From positions 1-50,295 of the forward strand of contig DATBHO010000002.1 in assembly GCA_036557405.1 (NCBI GenBank): a DNA stretch of 50,295 nt, in the 5' to 3' direction. A program made the translations under genes and the position numbers. The notes beneath the pieces were generated by a model. It was not told the DNA's origin. It saw only the letters and a list, made by a program, of their open reading frames with translations, and made no database searches. This DNA comes from TA-21 sp036557405 (lineage in GTDB: Archaea; Thermoproteota; Nitrososphaeria; Nitrososphaerales; Nitrososphaeraceae). This document shows, in pieces, positions 37,067 to 46,500 of this stretch; position 1 is the first letter of the stretch; each line of letters begins with the position of its first letter.

Positions 37067-37249
37067 ATAAACATTTTATGTTGAATGGATATAAAAAGTA
37101 ACTACAGGCGAGAATTCAGAGTTAGCTAAATTTAATTCCTGTTTAAATAGATTAATTGTAAACACTAACACTGTCATTCCATCATGGTTCCAAGTTAACC
37201 CGACATTTGACTTTGAATAAAAACTTTAACAATCTATAGTAGGGCCTCT

Positions 37250-37471
37250 CTAATCCTCATGTTTGAATTTATGATGATAGACGGTTCTAAAAATAATATC
37301 CAGAATTAATACAATAACACCCGCAATAATAAACATGAAACCATTAATTGTCCAGCTAGGATTACTATACATGAAGGAGCTTGGCGGACCCAATAGTGCC
37401 TTAGATTGTGCAGTAAAAATTACACCTGTCAATACAAGTGCGATTCCAATAAGCTCGATTATTATTTTCAT
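37250..37471 (-). CDS. Small membrane protein, two helices
   Basis: Not recognised. 73 residues: a first helix at 3-22 (IIELIGIALVLTGVIFTAQS), a 20-residue outer loop rich in Ser/Pro, a second helix at about 43-63, and a His/Lys-rich tail (YHHKFKHED). ATG start at 37471. It lies between the surface-protein gene and the EamA transporter. The His-rich tail could bind metal, but nothing supports that beyond composition. Confidence 0.6.
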   Translation of the reverse strand: MKIIIELIGIALVLTGVIFTAQSKALLGPPSSFMYSNPSWTINGFMFIIAGVIVLILDIIFRTVYHHKFKHED

Positions 37472-37687
37472 TTATTACTAAACAAGTATTCAGATCAGCA
37501 TATGTATATATTATTCAAATCTTGAATTATTTATATACATTGTTAGTAACTTAATGTTCGAATTAGAAATAAATTTAAGTTGAAGTTTCACATTCAGAGA
37601 CAATTAATCTGAATAGATTGTTAAGACGTATATAAGATGACTAAGTTTTAATAAGTATAAAGTATCCGTGATGGATGCAAGAAAGAG

Positions 37688-38596
37688 TTGATTGATATTA
37701 GATGGACAAGTTCCAATTTAATCATTGGTTATCTGTCGGCGATTGTCGCTGCAGTACTCTTCGGAGGGGTTTCTACCCTAGCAAAACCTATCCTCTCGAC
37801 AATAGATCCTACTGTCCTTTCGTCATTCATATACCTAATTGCTGGACTTTTTTTTACTCCTGCTGCCTCACGTGCGCGATCGAAAATCACAATGAAGTAT
37901 TACGGTCTCATTTTAATAAGTGCAGTAGCAGGCGCAGCAATTGCACCTATTATCTTCTTTGTTGGGTTAAAGCTCAGTACAGCTGCTGACACCGCACTGC
38001 TCGCAAATGGTGAAACTGTTTTTTCAATTTTATTCGCGCTACTTATTTTTAAAGAAAGATTGAGACCTATAGGATATATTGCAGTAACATTGATCCTAAG
38101 TGGCGTTTTCATGGTAACAACAAGCCTTGATTTCAATAATTCTATATTTAAGTTGAATATTGGTAATGTGTCCGTAATACTATCAACAATAATTTGGGGA
38201 TTCGACAATAATATTTGCAAAATCATAGTTAGACAGATTGATGTATCAAAATTGATTCAATTAAAGGCGTTGATTGGTGGATCTATTTTGCTAGGAATGA
38301 TCTTCATACTAGGAATTCCTTTCAATTTTCAAAGTGAGCAATTAATTCCAATTATTCTGGTAGGTGTTTTTGGATTCGCGATATCGCTTTATCTGTACCT
38401 GCACAGCATAAAAATAATTGGAGTTATTAAGGCGTCATCATTGTTGAGCTTATCTGCGGTGTTCGGGTTAGTTTTTGCAATAATATTTTTACATGAACTG
38501 ATAACTATAAATCAGATCATTGCCATATCAATCATGATATTCGGAATACATCTAATGTATTCCCATGAGAGGAAAGATGAAATTCTGCTCAAATGA
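37688..38596 (+). CDS. EamA-family (DMT) transporter
   Basis: A ten-helix drug/metabolite transporter, 302 residues made of two EamA halves. The first begins NLIIGYLSAIVAAVLFGGVSTLAKPIL and ends with ERLRPIGYIAVTLILSGVFMV; the second has VILSTIIWGFDNNICKII and ends with HELITINQIIAISIMIFGIHLMY. The short Asn-rich loop near residue 150 links them. The substrate is unknown; export of amino acids or metabolites is typical. TTG start at 37688. Confidence 0.88.
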   Translation: MIDIRWTSSNLIIGYLSAIVAAVLFGGVSTLAKPILSTIDPTVLSSFIYLIAGLFFTPAASRARSKITMKYYGLILISAVAGAAIAPIIFFVGLKLSTAADTALLANGETVFSILFALLIFKERLRPIGYIAVTLILSGVFMVTTSLDFNNSIFKLNIGNVSVILSTIIWGFDNNICKIIVRQIDVSKLIQLKALIGGSILLGMIFILGIPFNFQSEQLIPIILVGVFGFAISLYLYLHSIKIIGVIKASSLLSLSAVFGLVFAIIFLHELITINQIIAISIMIFGIHLMYSHERKDEILLK

Positions 38597-38813
38597 AATC
38601 TCTAAAAATAAGAGTGCAAAATATGGTATATTTAATAATCAACATTCGAGACTTATTTTTTGCAGTTGATGTATGATATTTTTGCTCAGAACGTAAATCT
38701 AATCCCGCGTAAAAGTTATAGAGAGATTATAAGTATACTAGATTGACTTCTAGCAAAATGTCGAGAATCTAAATTAATATTTAATAATACCAATCTATTG
38801 ATATATCATAGCA

Positions 38814-39137
38814 ATGGATCAAGGAGTAATATTAAAAAATAGAAGGATTGTTGAAATTACGCCCAACTGGGCAAATAAAATTAAGGCTCTAGCGGAAGTA
38901 GGTTTTCCATTTCCATTGTCTTTGCAATGGTGGAAATGGTACTTTGAGCTTGACAGTCCTTCGAAATGTATTGTAGGTGAAGCTCATGGCTATACCTCCC
39001 AATATGAAAGGGAATGTAAAACTTGTGATAGGATAGGTTGGGAATTTGGACACTCATTTCTAATACGCTCCAAGAAAGAGTTCGAAGACAATGTTGAAGA
39101 GTTTGTAACACATTGGAATGAAAAACACTCATCATAA
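38814..39137 (+). CDS. Conserved hypothetical protein with Cys/His cluster
   Basis: Not recognised. 107 residues, soluble, with a Trp/Phe-rich centre (FPFPLSLQWWKWYFELD, about 31-47) and a possible metal site: KCIVGEAHGY followed by ECKTCDRIGWEFGHSF, giving Cys52, His58, Cys68, Cys71 and a later His. The C-terminal half ends in an acidic helix (KEFEDNVEEFVTHW). ATG start at 38814 just after a GATATATCAT box. I think it is a lineage-specific gene. Confidence 0.65.
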   Translation: MDQGVILKNRRIVEITPNWANKIKALAEVGFPFPLSLQWWKWYFELDSPSKCIVGEAHGYTSQYERECKTCDRIGWEFGHSFLIRSKKEFEDNVEEFVTHWNEKHSS

Positions 39138-39704
39138 AGAGAAATCATATTCTATTACTCAATAAAAGTAATCATTTTATATTTTTCATAATCCCCAAAT
39201 TTGGGAATAATAATAGCTGCATTCCAATAGTACTTCTTTCTCCGGTATTGATTACCTTGTTAATATTACAATATGGAAATCATGAAATTGCAAAATCTGG
39301 TTACTACAATGCAGAACAATTGGAGCAGCTTTTCTTCATTCATTAAATTTGAACTGAAAAAATCGATAAATAATTAGATCTGTCTAGTAAAATTAAAGGT
39401 GTTTTAATGCCCAAAGCGCTTATGTTATTTGTATTTGGAGAACTTGAAAATTTTCCAATAAACACGATTCATTTGGTAAATAATATAATATCGCAAGAGA
39501 TCCATTATTATTTTATTGCCCAAATTTTATCAAAATATAAAAAAAATATAAGCGATTTGCTTATTTGTGATGCAATATGAATAGGAATAATGAATAAGAC
39601 TCTTGACGATGAAATGAATTCGGAAAAATTCGAACGCTCTAAAATTTGCAAAGATATATATTATTTAAAAATAAAGGATTACTGCCGTTAGTAACTAGGG
39701 CTTT
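39138..39704. other. Spacer with a possible SD-led small ORF
   Basis: AT-rich stretch. The best candidate inside is 39407-39580 (listed separately). A second 33-codon ORF at 39590-39691 overlaps the promoter of the cupredoxin gene and is probably spurious. No RNA gene seen. Confidence 0.4.
39407..39580 (+). CDS. Possible 57-residue ORF with Shine-Dalgarno
   Basis: Not recognised. ATG at 39407, with AAAGGTG five bases upstream, begins MPKALMLFVFGELENFPINT and runs 57 residues, rich in Ile, Tyr and Asn, ending CDAI. The SD match and balanced composition favour coding; the AT-richness and lack of motif argue against. Confidence 0.3.
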   Translation: MPKALMLFVFGELENFPINTIHLVNNIISQEIHYYFIAQILSKYKKNISDLLICDAI

Positions 39705-39710
39705 TTGAAA

Positions 39711-40526
39711 ATGAATAAGTCTTGCAAAAACATTTTTATGATTTCTGTGTCCATGATTTCGATCATACTAGCAGTAGTATTGAATGTTGATAACAAATCT
39801 TTTGCATTAGAACAAGAGGTATCAGAAATTCCACATGCAAAATCAGTTTATGATACTGAAACTATTCATGTGCCCAATTCTGTTGGTTATTTCGTAATTC
39901 TTATCGCAAATGAAGCTCATGAAGAATTGCCTAAAGAAAATTATAAACATATTACAGATCATAACCCATCTTATGTGCCAACGCATCTAGTTATTCCTGA
40001 AGGAACAGCCGTATTGTTTCTTAACGCAGATGCTCCATGGGATACGCCGCATCCTCATACAATAAAATTAATAGATAGCTCTGGAAATGTGATTTATACC
40101 ACTGGAAAGATGAATTATTCTGACGCATCTGAATTAAAAATATTACCAGTAGGAAATTACTCTATGATAGACACTAAATATAATTGGATGAAAGGCAGCA
40201 TTACGGTAACGGATGAAAGTTCTAATGATAAAGAGATAGTGGGTGGATTTTATACTCCAACTCATCAAGTATCAAATAATTTGGACAATGACGGAATCAT
40301 GCATCCTGGATGGCTGGGATATTATGAAGGTGAATTCCCAAAGAACGGCTTTAATATTCTTAGCCAGTTTAATTTCAACTATAACACCTGCTCGTATTGC
40401 CAAGGCAAGTACTGGCCTGATAATAAGACTGGTAATCATACACTAATAATTTTTGGTACTAATCAACCACTTACAGAGGCAGTAAGCAAACTCCAGAAAT
40501 TAGTAAAAGATAATGTTTACATCTGA
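39711..40526 (+). CDS. Secreted cupredoxin-like protein
   Basis: An exported protein of about 271 residues. The signal peptide is ISVSMISIILAVVLN with cleavage near FALEQ. A cupredoxin-like beta fold is suggested by VPTHLVIPEGTAVLFLNADAPWDTPHPHTIKL (candidate copper His residues) and LPVGNYSMIDTKYNWMKGSITVT (about 90-165). The C-terminal third has a CSYC pair and an HPGWLGYYEGEFP segment. Thaumarchaeota are rich in such copper proteins, which replace cytochromes in electron transfer; here binding is inferred because a full Cys-Met ligand set is not obvious. TTG 39705 also opens the frame; ATG 39711 preferred, with an ATATATTATTTAAA box about 45 bases upstream. Confidence 0.65.
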   Translation: MNKSCKNIFMISVSMISIILAVVLNVDNKSFALEQEVSEIPHAKSVYDTETIHVPNSVGYFVILIANEAHEELPKENYKHITDHNPSYVPTHLVIPEGTAVLFLNADAPWDTPHPHTIKLIDSSGNVIYTTGKMNYSDASELKILPVGNYSMIDTKYNWMKGSITVTDESSNDKEIVGGFYTPTHQVSNNLDNDGIMHPGWLGYYEGEFPKNGFNILSQFNFNYNTCSYCQGKYWPDNKTGNHTLIIFGTNQPLTEAVSKLQKLVKDNVYI

Positions 40527-40657
40527 AATAATTTCTTTTATTTTTCCTATAATTACTATAAAGTCAAATATGACGTATCTGAATCAACTATCTCCTTAAC
40601 TCCCACTCCCTGCTAGGTGTATTCAGTATTATAAGACGAGTCTAGTAATTTTATAGA

Positions 40658-40822
40658 ATGGGTTGCAAGCATATTTGTGATGAAATAGGAATACTAGGAG
40701 CAAGCTATAGTGATGGAGTCAAATATTGTAGAAGATGCTCGGTGTATTTTTTTCATGATGGATCATTTTGCCCATGTTGTCATCTTCATCTTAGATCCAA
40801 ACCAATAAGGTCACGAAAGTGA
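40658..40822 (+). CDS. Small zinc-ribbon protein (54 aa)
   Basis: A 54-residue protein, MGCKHICDE..., with CRRC at 24-27 and CPCC at 38-41, plus Cys3, His5 and Cys7. I recognise the overall pattern (MGCKHIC ... CRxC ... CPCC ... LRSKPR) as a family of tiny proteins repeated in Nitrososphaerales genomes. The two knuckles should bind one zinc, and the basic end (KPIRSRK) hints at nucleic-acid contact. ATG at 40658. Function unknown. Confidence 0.7.
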   Translation: MGCKHICDEIGILGASYSDGVKYCRRCSVYFFHDGSFCPCCHLHLRSKPIRSRK

Positions 40823-40916
40823 ATCTTGACTCGGGAATTTTCGTTAAGGATTTTGAAATATTTTTGAATCGAGATTTAGAAAAGAGTTTTTAGGACTGCT
40901 AATCACTATTAACGCT

Positions 40917-41408
40917 ATGTATGAAAATAATCTTGAGTTGGCCACATTTGCTGCCGGTTGTTTTTGGGGTGTAGAAGAAGAGTTCCTGAAAATAAAAGGG
41001 GTAAAATCAACAAGAGTTGGTTACACTGGAGGAAATTTTCTAAACCCAAGCTATGAGGATGTTTGTACTGATAGAACAGGCCATGCTGAAGCTATAGAAT
41101 TAAAATTTGATCCAAATGAAATTTCATATAAAGAACTTTTAGATTTTTTTTGGTCCATTCACAATCCGACTACTAAGAATAGACAGGGACCTGACATTGG
41201 ATCTCAGTACCGTTCTACAATTTTTTATCATAATCCAGAACAGGAGAGGATTGCCAGAAAGTCAAAGCAACAGTTAGATGATTCAAATAGCTTTCAAAAC
41301 AAAATAGTTACAGAAATTGTTCCAGCAACTAAATTTTATCCAGCAGAAGATTATCATCAAAAGTATTATCAGAAGATAGGCGGGGGCAGTTGCTATCACT
41401 TAAAATAA
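40917..41408 (+). CDS. msrA: Peptide-methionine (S)-S-oxide reductase MsrA
   Basis: Repairs oxidised methionine (S form). The 163-residue protein carries the catalytic GCFWG with Cys15, the substrate block RVGYTGG, the downstream FWSIHNPTTKNRQGPDIGSQYRS, and the C-terminal YHQKYYQK followed by GGGSCYHLK, whose Cys is the likely recycling cysteine. Length is normal. ATG at 40917. Cytoplasmic; reduced by thioredoxin. Confidence 0.96.
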   Translation: MYENNLELATFAAGCFWGVEEEFLKIKGVKSTRVGYTGGNFLNPSYEDVCTDRTGHAEAIELKFDPNEISYKELLDFFWSIHNPTTKNRQGPDIGSQYRSTIFYHNPEQERIARKSKQQLDDSNSFQNKIVTEIVPATKFYPAEDYHQKYYQKIGGGSCYHLK

Positions 41409-41734
41409 GAATCAATTGATGAAATAATTTATTCATAATAGAACTCAAACCAGGACCGATAAAGTTACAAGATTCCGAACTCTTGATTGAAATGAAATAG
41501 AAGTATTACCATTAATGGCAGCGAATTTAAATAATTCCAATTAATCCAATATTTACGAGCTCAATCTCAGATCTTTATACAATTTGTAGAACAGTGAACA
41601 TTAACGCCTAAACAGAAGATGGGGGTTACTAATGGATGTTATTCTTGTTCATGGGCCAAACCTACCACCAATCTTAAATTATTACGTAGATATATTCATG
41701 AATCTGCATGAATTGTCTTTATAAGCAGGTCGGC
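41409..41734. other. Spacer without a firm gene
   Basis: A 326-base AT-rich stretch between convergent genes. Two overlapping 30-codon ORFs near 41618-41724 were seen; one begins MDVILVHGPNLP, loosely like a dehydroquinase N-terminus, but is far too short. Nothing else seen. Confidence 0.45.
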
Positions 41735-43318
41735 CTATTTGACAATAGTTTGGCTCTGCTCTCTCATAAATTGTGTAAGATAATATCTCCCACCAGTACC
41801 TTTTCCCGTAGTCCCAGAATCCTTCCAACCACCAAAAGATTGGCGCCCCACCATGGCACCAGTTGTAGAACTTTTTTTCCTGTTTACATACACAACTCCT
41901 GCTTGTATATCTTGGAGAAATTTCGAAATTTCTTCCTTTTTGTTACTATAAATTCCTGACGTAAGCCCATATTCTGATTCGTTTGTCATTTTGATTGCGT
42001 TATCAAAATTATCGTATTCACATATACACAAAATAGGTACAAATAATTCCTTCTTAAGTAAAGGATGATGTGCTGGTAGTCCATCTACAATAGTAGGTTC
42101 TACATAAAAGCCGTATTCAAGCTCTCTATTTTGTTTTACAGAACCTCCTGCAAGAATTTTACCATGCCTTGAAGCAAGCTTGGAATACCTCTTGAAATTA
42201 TTGTATGCATTTAAGTTTATCACGGGTCCCATAAAACTCTCTCGTTCTTTTGGGTTTTCAACTCTTAGTTTTTTTGTCCTTTCTATCAGCTTTGATAAGA
42301 ACTGGGATTTGACTTTTTTCTGAACATATACACGCGAGCATGCGCTGCATTTTTGTCCTGAAAATGAAAACGCAGCCTTAGATACTCCCTCGGCCGCCAT
42401 ATCCAAATTAGCAGTATCTGCTACTATAGTCGCATTTTTTCCTCCCAGTTCTGCAATTACTGGACGTGGTTTTGTCTTGCTTGAGTCACTCATCAACCTA
42501 TAGCCAACTTCGCGTGAACCAGTAAATACAATACCAGCCACCTGTTTACTCTCTATTATGGTCTTTCCTATTTCTAGACCTGATCCTGGAACAAAATTTA
42601 GTACTCCATTAGGGATTCCTGCTTCAAACATAATTTCAACAATCTTATAACCGATAATTGGGGTATCACTGGCTGGTTTTATAATTACTGTGTTACCCGT
42701 TATAAGAGCACCAGCACACATACCTACTAAAATTGCTGCTGGAAAATTAAAAGGCGCAATAACAGCCCAAACACCATATGGTTTCATCGTACTTGTATTC
42801 TGCTCTTTTGAACTTCCCAATCTCCTGGTGACAAACCCTTTGTTTCTTTGCATCTCATCTGAATAGTACATAATAAAATCAATTGCTTCATCTATGTCAG
42901 CAATTGATTCATATCTATTCTTACCATTTTCAAAAGTAAGCCATGCAGACAATTCAAATTTACGTTTCTTCATAATTGCTCCTATTTTTCGAAACAACTT
43001 TACTCTTTTCTCATAATCTGTTATACTCCATTTTTCAAACGCATTCTTTGCCGCCTGAATTGATTTTTTTGCATCTGAGGGGCTGCCCTTACACACATAT
43101 CCCAAAATGATTCTTGTATCTATTGGAGATGTCCTAATCACAGTTTCTGATGTATGAATCTTTTTACCATTAACAATTATAGGATAAGTTTTTCCAAATT
43201 GAAAAGAAACCAAATTAACTGCTTTTTCAAATAAGCTATGAAACCTACCCTCCTGATTAAGATCAAGAAAGGTTTGAAACGTATTTTCATTCTTGAATTC
43301 CATATTGTTAATTCGCAT
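41735..43318 (-). CDS. pruA: 1-pyrroline-5-carboxylate dehydrogenase
   Basis: An NAD-dependent aldehyde dehydrogenase that oxidises glutamate semialdehyde to glutamate, the second step of proline breakdown. The 527-residue protein has VIAELGGKNATIV with the general-base Glu, and FSGQKCSACSRVYV with nucleophile Cys324; the Cys-Ser-Ala-Cys form is typical of P5C dehydrogenases. Also seen: APFNFPAAILVGM and FTGSREVGY (NAD site). The N-terminus could begin at a second ATG (MEFKNEN). The proline dehydrogenase gene lies 93 bases upstream on the same strand, so the two form a catabolic unit. Confidence 0.95.
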   Translation of the reverse strand: MRINNMEFKNENTFQTFLDLNQEGRFHSLFEKAVNLVSFQFGKTYPIIVNGKKIHTSETVIRTSPIDTRIILGYVCKGSPSDAKKSIQAAKNAFEKWSITDYEKRVKLFRKIGAIMKKRKFELSAWLTFENGKNRYESIADIDEAIDFIMYYSDEMQRNKGFVTRRLGSSKEQNTSTMKPYGVWAVIAPFNFPAAILVGMCAGALITGNTVIIKPASDTPIIGYKIVEIMFEAGIPNGVLNFVPGSGLEIGKTIIESKQVAGIVFTGSREVGYRLMSDSSKTKPRPVIAELGGKNATIVADTANLDMAAEGVSKAAFSFSGQKCSACSRVYVQKKVKSQFLSKLIERTKKLRVENPKERESFMGPVINLNAYNNFKRYSKLASRHGKILAGGSVKQNRELEYGFYVEPTIVDGLPAHHPLLKKELFVPILCICEYDNFDNAIKMTNESEYGLTSGIYSNKKEEISKFLQDIQAGVVYVNRKKSSTTGAMVGRQSFGGWKDSGTTGKGTGGRYYLTQFMREQSQTIVK

Positions 43319-43411
43319 TCATGATTTAAAAGTACATAATAACAAACTGGCGCTGGTGCTGATGATACTGATGATGACAAGCTGAGCAGGAATATTGGGA
43401 AATCAAAGCAA

Positions 43412-44317
43412 TCAAGATTCTAACAGGGATCTTGCGAGTAATAATACATTTCTTTTTCTCTCCTTAATTCTTCTTATCGAATATTGCAACCATTTTTCAC
43501 CGTATGGTATGTATTCTAATACCAAATATCCATTTGTAACCAATTGTAATTTCAAATCATCTCTAACCCCCTTTAGTAATTGAAACTGCAAATTTTTCAT
43601 TTTTTCCCATTCTTTCCCGGATAAAACTAATGCCTCGTCTATAAGTTTTGAATCATGAGTAGCAATGGCCACAATTCCCTCGTAAGCAGACTCTTCCAAT
43701 ACTAATTTCATGAGTGCTGAAAAATTTTGACTTATTTCATTATTTGATTGATAGGCCTTATCCTTTTCTTCGCTATAGGCGCCTTTTACAATTCTTACAT
43801 TTGCAGAATTTTCCATAAGGTGCAACAAATCGCTGTGACTCCTTTTAAGGTATGATTGAATCGCTACCCCCGTATCTCTGTTTTTTCTTAGAATTTCAAG
43901 ATAAATTGACAAAGTGTCCTCTACAAAGTTGGAACTTTCAATATCTATCCACATAAAATGCCCACTTTGTTTTGCTTTTTCAGAAATTTTTCTAAAGTTC
44001 TCTAAACATTCGTCGTACCCAATACTAAGACCAATTTGCGTAGGTTTTACAGAGATACTGCCCCTAACATCCTTGGATTTTAATAGATCAAGTAAGATAA
44101 TGTATTCTGTAACTGAACTATCAATTTGAGATTTTTCGACATATCCTTCACCAAGATAGTTAATGATGGCTGACATTCCATTTTGATTTGATTTTTTTGC
44201 TTCTATGATAGCGTCATTAAATGAGTATCCGGCAATCCATCGCTTAGATACTTTAAACAACATTCTCTCTAGTAGAATTGGATCATAATTGTGAGAGTGA
44301 GATACTTTTTTTTGCAT
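43412..44317 (-). CDS. Proline dehydrogenase
   Basis: FAD-dependent first step of proline catabolism, proline to pyrroline-5-carboxylate, feeding electrons into the membrane quinone pool. The 301-residue stand-alone TIM barrel has IQSYLKRS, VRIVKGAYSEEKD, ATHDSKLIDEAL, FQLLKGVRDDLKLQLVTNGY and the end motif YIPYGEKWLQYSIRRIKE, all family signatures. It is the short archaeal/Gram-positive form, not the bifunctional PutA. ATG at 44317; followed by P5C dehydrogenase. Confidence 0.94.
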   Translation of the reverse strand: MQKKVSHSHNYDPILLERMLFKVSKRWIAGYSFNDAIIEAKKSNQNGMSAIINYLGEGYVEKSQIDSSVTEYIILLDLLKSKDVRGSISVKPTQIGLSIGYDECLENFRKISEKAKQSGHFMWIDIESSNFVEDTLSIYLEILRKNRDTGVAIQSYLKRSHSDLLHLMENSANVRIVKGAYSEEKDKAYQSNNEISQNFSALMKLVLEESAYEGIVAIATHDSKLIDEALVLSGKEWEKMKNLQFQLLKGVRDDLKLQLVTNGYLVLEYIPYGEKWLQYSIRRIKERKRNVLLLARSLLES

Positions 44318-44435
44318 AATTACCCGCTCTTTTCATTTTTCACTTACATATATTTAATAATATTTAGCCTTATTTGAAAAATGAGCTAAGTTTCTTTGGT
44401 ATAAATTAAATTATTAGACAATTATTAAAATACAT

Positions 44436-44853
44436 ATGAAAATTTCGGAATTATGTAAAATGATTCAAGACTCGATCTGCTCCGGCAGGTATCCCCTAGA
44501 AGATAAACAGAAAAATTTTTTGGACTCGGTAAAAATTATTAACAGATCGGAATCTGAGGATCTAAGAAGTAATGATATTAAAATTGAGGTCAAAATACAA
44601 AATCTGTACACAATAAATAATTATCTGCCCAACATCCAGCATCTGCCAGGTGTGATTGAAATGGATATTTTGGATTCCTTTAAGATGCTATGCAGAAGGT
44701 CAGAAAGATTGTCATCAGATACCATTAGCCTTAAATGAATGCTTTATTGAAAATGTTCAAGTGATCCCTATCCAGGAGCAAGAAACATCAATCACTACTA
44801 TTAGTATCGTTTTAAAGGAACTAAGTAACTACATTAGAGCAAAAATAATATAG
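44436..44853 (+). pseudogene. Unrecognised protein, one-base frame break
   Basis: ATG at 44436 opens MKISELCKMIQDSICSGRYP and reads well to MDILDS, then loses sense and stops at 44738. Removing one T of TTT at 44679-44681 joins it to a second frame: LRCYAEGQKDCHQIPLALNE..., ending LKELSNYIRAKII at 44853, about 138 residues. The joined C-terminus looks far more protein-like than the short frame's tail (SERLSSDTISLK). No domain recognised; three or four Cys, mixed alpha/beta. The upstream promoter has an ATTATTAAAATAC box about 20 bases before the ATG. Confidence 0.55.
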
Positions 44854-44958
44854 GTATCAAACTAGGTCTTTATGATACGCAAAGCTTACAACGGGAAGTA
44901 GAAATTCTAAATTTGTTTAAAGTGAAAAACCATTTTCGACTGAATGCGCGAGATTGCT

Positions 44959-45169
44959 TTAATTTTCACCAGTAAACTCTATGCTCAAACCTCTTTTTTG
45001 ATTTACCTCTAGCTTGTATCTCTCATAATCCTCAACAGGTATAACCTCTAGATTCTTACCATTACACAAGGGACATCGATAAAATTTGTGCGAACCTTTT
45101 AACAGGGATACAGCCCACAGACAATTATTACAAATAACCAGGTCCCTATTCTCAGCACCTTTTTTTCAT
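44959..45169 (-). pseudogene. Small zinc-ribbon protein, frame broken at T7
   Basis: On the minus strand the frame DLVICNNCLWAVSLLKGSHK continues with CPLC and ends SIEFTGEN at 44959: two CxxC knuckles about 19 residues apart, a clear zinc ribbon. It has no start of its own, but an ATG at 45167-45169 followed by seven A (T7 on plus, 45160-45166) would give MKKGAENRDLVICNNC if the run were six. The restored protein is 69 residues. Coding is strongly suggested by the cysteines; the indel may be a sequence error. It diverges from the AlkB-like gene. Confidence 0.6.
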
Positions 45170-45808
45170 TCAAGTGACATAAATATTAAGTATAAGATAA
45201 TAAAAAGTACTCTCATTATTGAAAAACATATAACTAATCTACTACCCTCGGATGGCGCTGCATATTACTACGGCAAGATCCTCACATTTGATGAAGCAAA
45301 CGGATACTTTCATTCATTATTTCGAAATAGCTCTTGGAAGAATGATGAAATAGTAGTATTTGGAAAACATATAGTTACCAAAAGGAAAACTGCTTGGTAT
45401 GGTAATTCTAACTATGTATATATTTATTCAAATACTGAAAAAAAAGCGTTACCATGGACTCACGAACTTGTAAACCTTAAGCAAATTGTGGAGAAACATT
45501 CGAATACAGAATTTAATTCTTGTTTATTGAACTTGTATAATGATGGCAATGAAGGTATAGGATGGCATAGCGATGACGAAAAATCAATTGAAGATAGTAG
45601 TTGCATAGCTTCAGTCAGTCTTGGTGCGGAACGGAAATTCTCCTTTAGGCATAAACAAAGTAACGAGACTATTTCAGTATACCTCGAACATGGTAGTTTA
45701 TTGTTAATGAAGGATGCAACGCAAAAAAACTGGAAACATTGTTTACCAAAATCTAGGAAAATCTCTCTACCAAGAATAAACTTAACTTTCCGAATAATGG
45801 TCACTTAA
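45170..45808 (+). CDS. AlkB-like 2OG-Fe(II) dioxygenase
   Basis: A homologue of AlkB/ALKBH2 that repairs alkylated bases by oxidative demethylation. Core features: TAWYGNSNYVYIYS (substrate loop), FNSCLLNLYNDGNEGIGWHSDDE with HxD iron ligands, SVSLGAERKFSFRHK, HGSLLLMKDATQKNWKHCLPK with the distal His, and PRINLTFRIMV with the 2-oxoglutarate Arg residues. The start is unsure: the open frame begins at TTG 45086, but that part lies antisense to the zinc-ribbon gene; between 45166 and the domain start at about 45240 no ATG, GTG or TTG is in frame. The start given here is approximate. Confidence 0.85.
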   Translation, partial: SSDINIKYKIIKSTLIIEKHITNLLPSDGAAYYYGKILTFDEANGYFHSLFRNSSWKNDEIVVFGKHIVTKRKTAWYGNSNYVYIYSNTEKKALPWTHELVNLKQIVEKHSNTEFNSCLLNLYNDGNEGIGWHSDDEKSIEDSSCIASVSLGAERKFSFRHKQSNETISVYLEHGSLLLMKDATQKNWKHCLPKSRKISLPRINLTFRIMVT

Positions 45809-45877
45809 ATTCTTTTTTCTACATTATAATATGATGTGCTCTTAGTGTAGTATCCCAGATTATTATACCTCGTCTAT

Positions 45878-45896
45878 GAGAAGGGTTCAACTTCTC
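45878..45896. terminator. Perfect 6-bp hairpin in spacer
   Basis: GAGAAG (45878-45883) and CTTCTC (45891-45896) form a perfect stem with a 7-base loop, about 70 bases after the AlkB-like stop. No T-run follows, so it is not a classic terminator; a tRNA T-arm was considered and does not pair correctly. Could be a weak transcript end or a chance repeat. Confidence 0.2.
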
Positions 45897-46019
45897 GTTA
45901 GTAGTATGATAAAGTTTCGTTTATCAGATACTAGTTATTAAATAATTTCAGCTTTCAGAATAAGAATGAGAATCTAAATACCAACTGGTAAAAATCCAGT
46001 AAATATAGGTTCGGGGCCT

Positions 46020-46394
46020 GTGATCACGTTGTCTAGCGGGCCGTTCAAACCTGTCAATGGGGCGGTAGTAAAGAATCCAACTATTGTGGTTTGGATAGAA
46101 AATCTTGCTGGTAAAAAACATCTAGGAGATATCAAAGCGGCTGCGATGATTAAAGGGGAGTTTAAGTCAAAGATAATAGATGCACAAAAGTTGCTAGAAA
46201 AATCAAAGGACAATATAATAAAGGTCCCACTGGATTTTGACAAGACTCCCGAAATTGGTCCCATCAGGGTAGGAGATTACTTTTTTGCTTGTGTCTCTGC
46301 TAATGTGTTAAAACCAGTTGAAGGAAACGAATGCGAACATAGAATCGCATCGCATACGGGACACATACACAACATAGTGGCAAGACACGACTAG
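46020..46394 (+). CDS. Hypothetical protein, possibly 5'-truncated
   Basis: Not recognised. From GTG 46020 the product is 124 residues: a beta-rich start (ITLSSGPFKPVNGAVVKNPTIVVWIEN), a Lys/Asp-rich centre, and an end with several His (EHRIASHTGHIHNIVARHD) and two Cys. The frame is open 18 codons further upstream with plausible sequence (IPTGKNPVNIGSG) up to a stop but no start codon, hinting at a lost or frameshifted 5' part. The His cluster may bind metal. Isolated gene. Confidence 0.5.
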   Translation: MITLSSGPFKPVNGAVVKNPTIVVWIENLAGKKHLGDIKAAAMIKGEFKSKIIDAQKLLEKSKDNIIKVPLDFDKTPEIGPIRVGDYFFACVSANVLKPVEGNECEHRIASHTGHIHNIVARHD

Positions 46395-46500
46395 AATGTT
46401 ATAAGTGCATTGTGCTTTATTGTTGAAATTTCAGTAAACTGAATTGCAATTAGACACTTGTATCAGATCACTTATGTGACTCGAGTGAACGATCTTAATT

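Noticed and set aside
39590..39691. 33-codon plus-strand ORF
   Set aside because: Overlaps the AT-rich promoter of the cupredoxin-like gene and has no SD or motif.
41632..41724. 29-codon ORF beginning MDVILVHGPNLP, like a type II dehydroquinase start
   Set aside because: Only the first dozen residues resemble it, the rest does not, and an alternative frame overlaps; probably chance.
45878..45896. GGTTCAA loop considered as a tRNA T-arm
   Set aside because: The 5-bp T-stem does not pair with this loop in the correct register, and no acceptor or anticodon stem is found around it.
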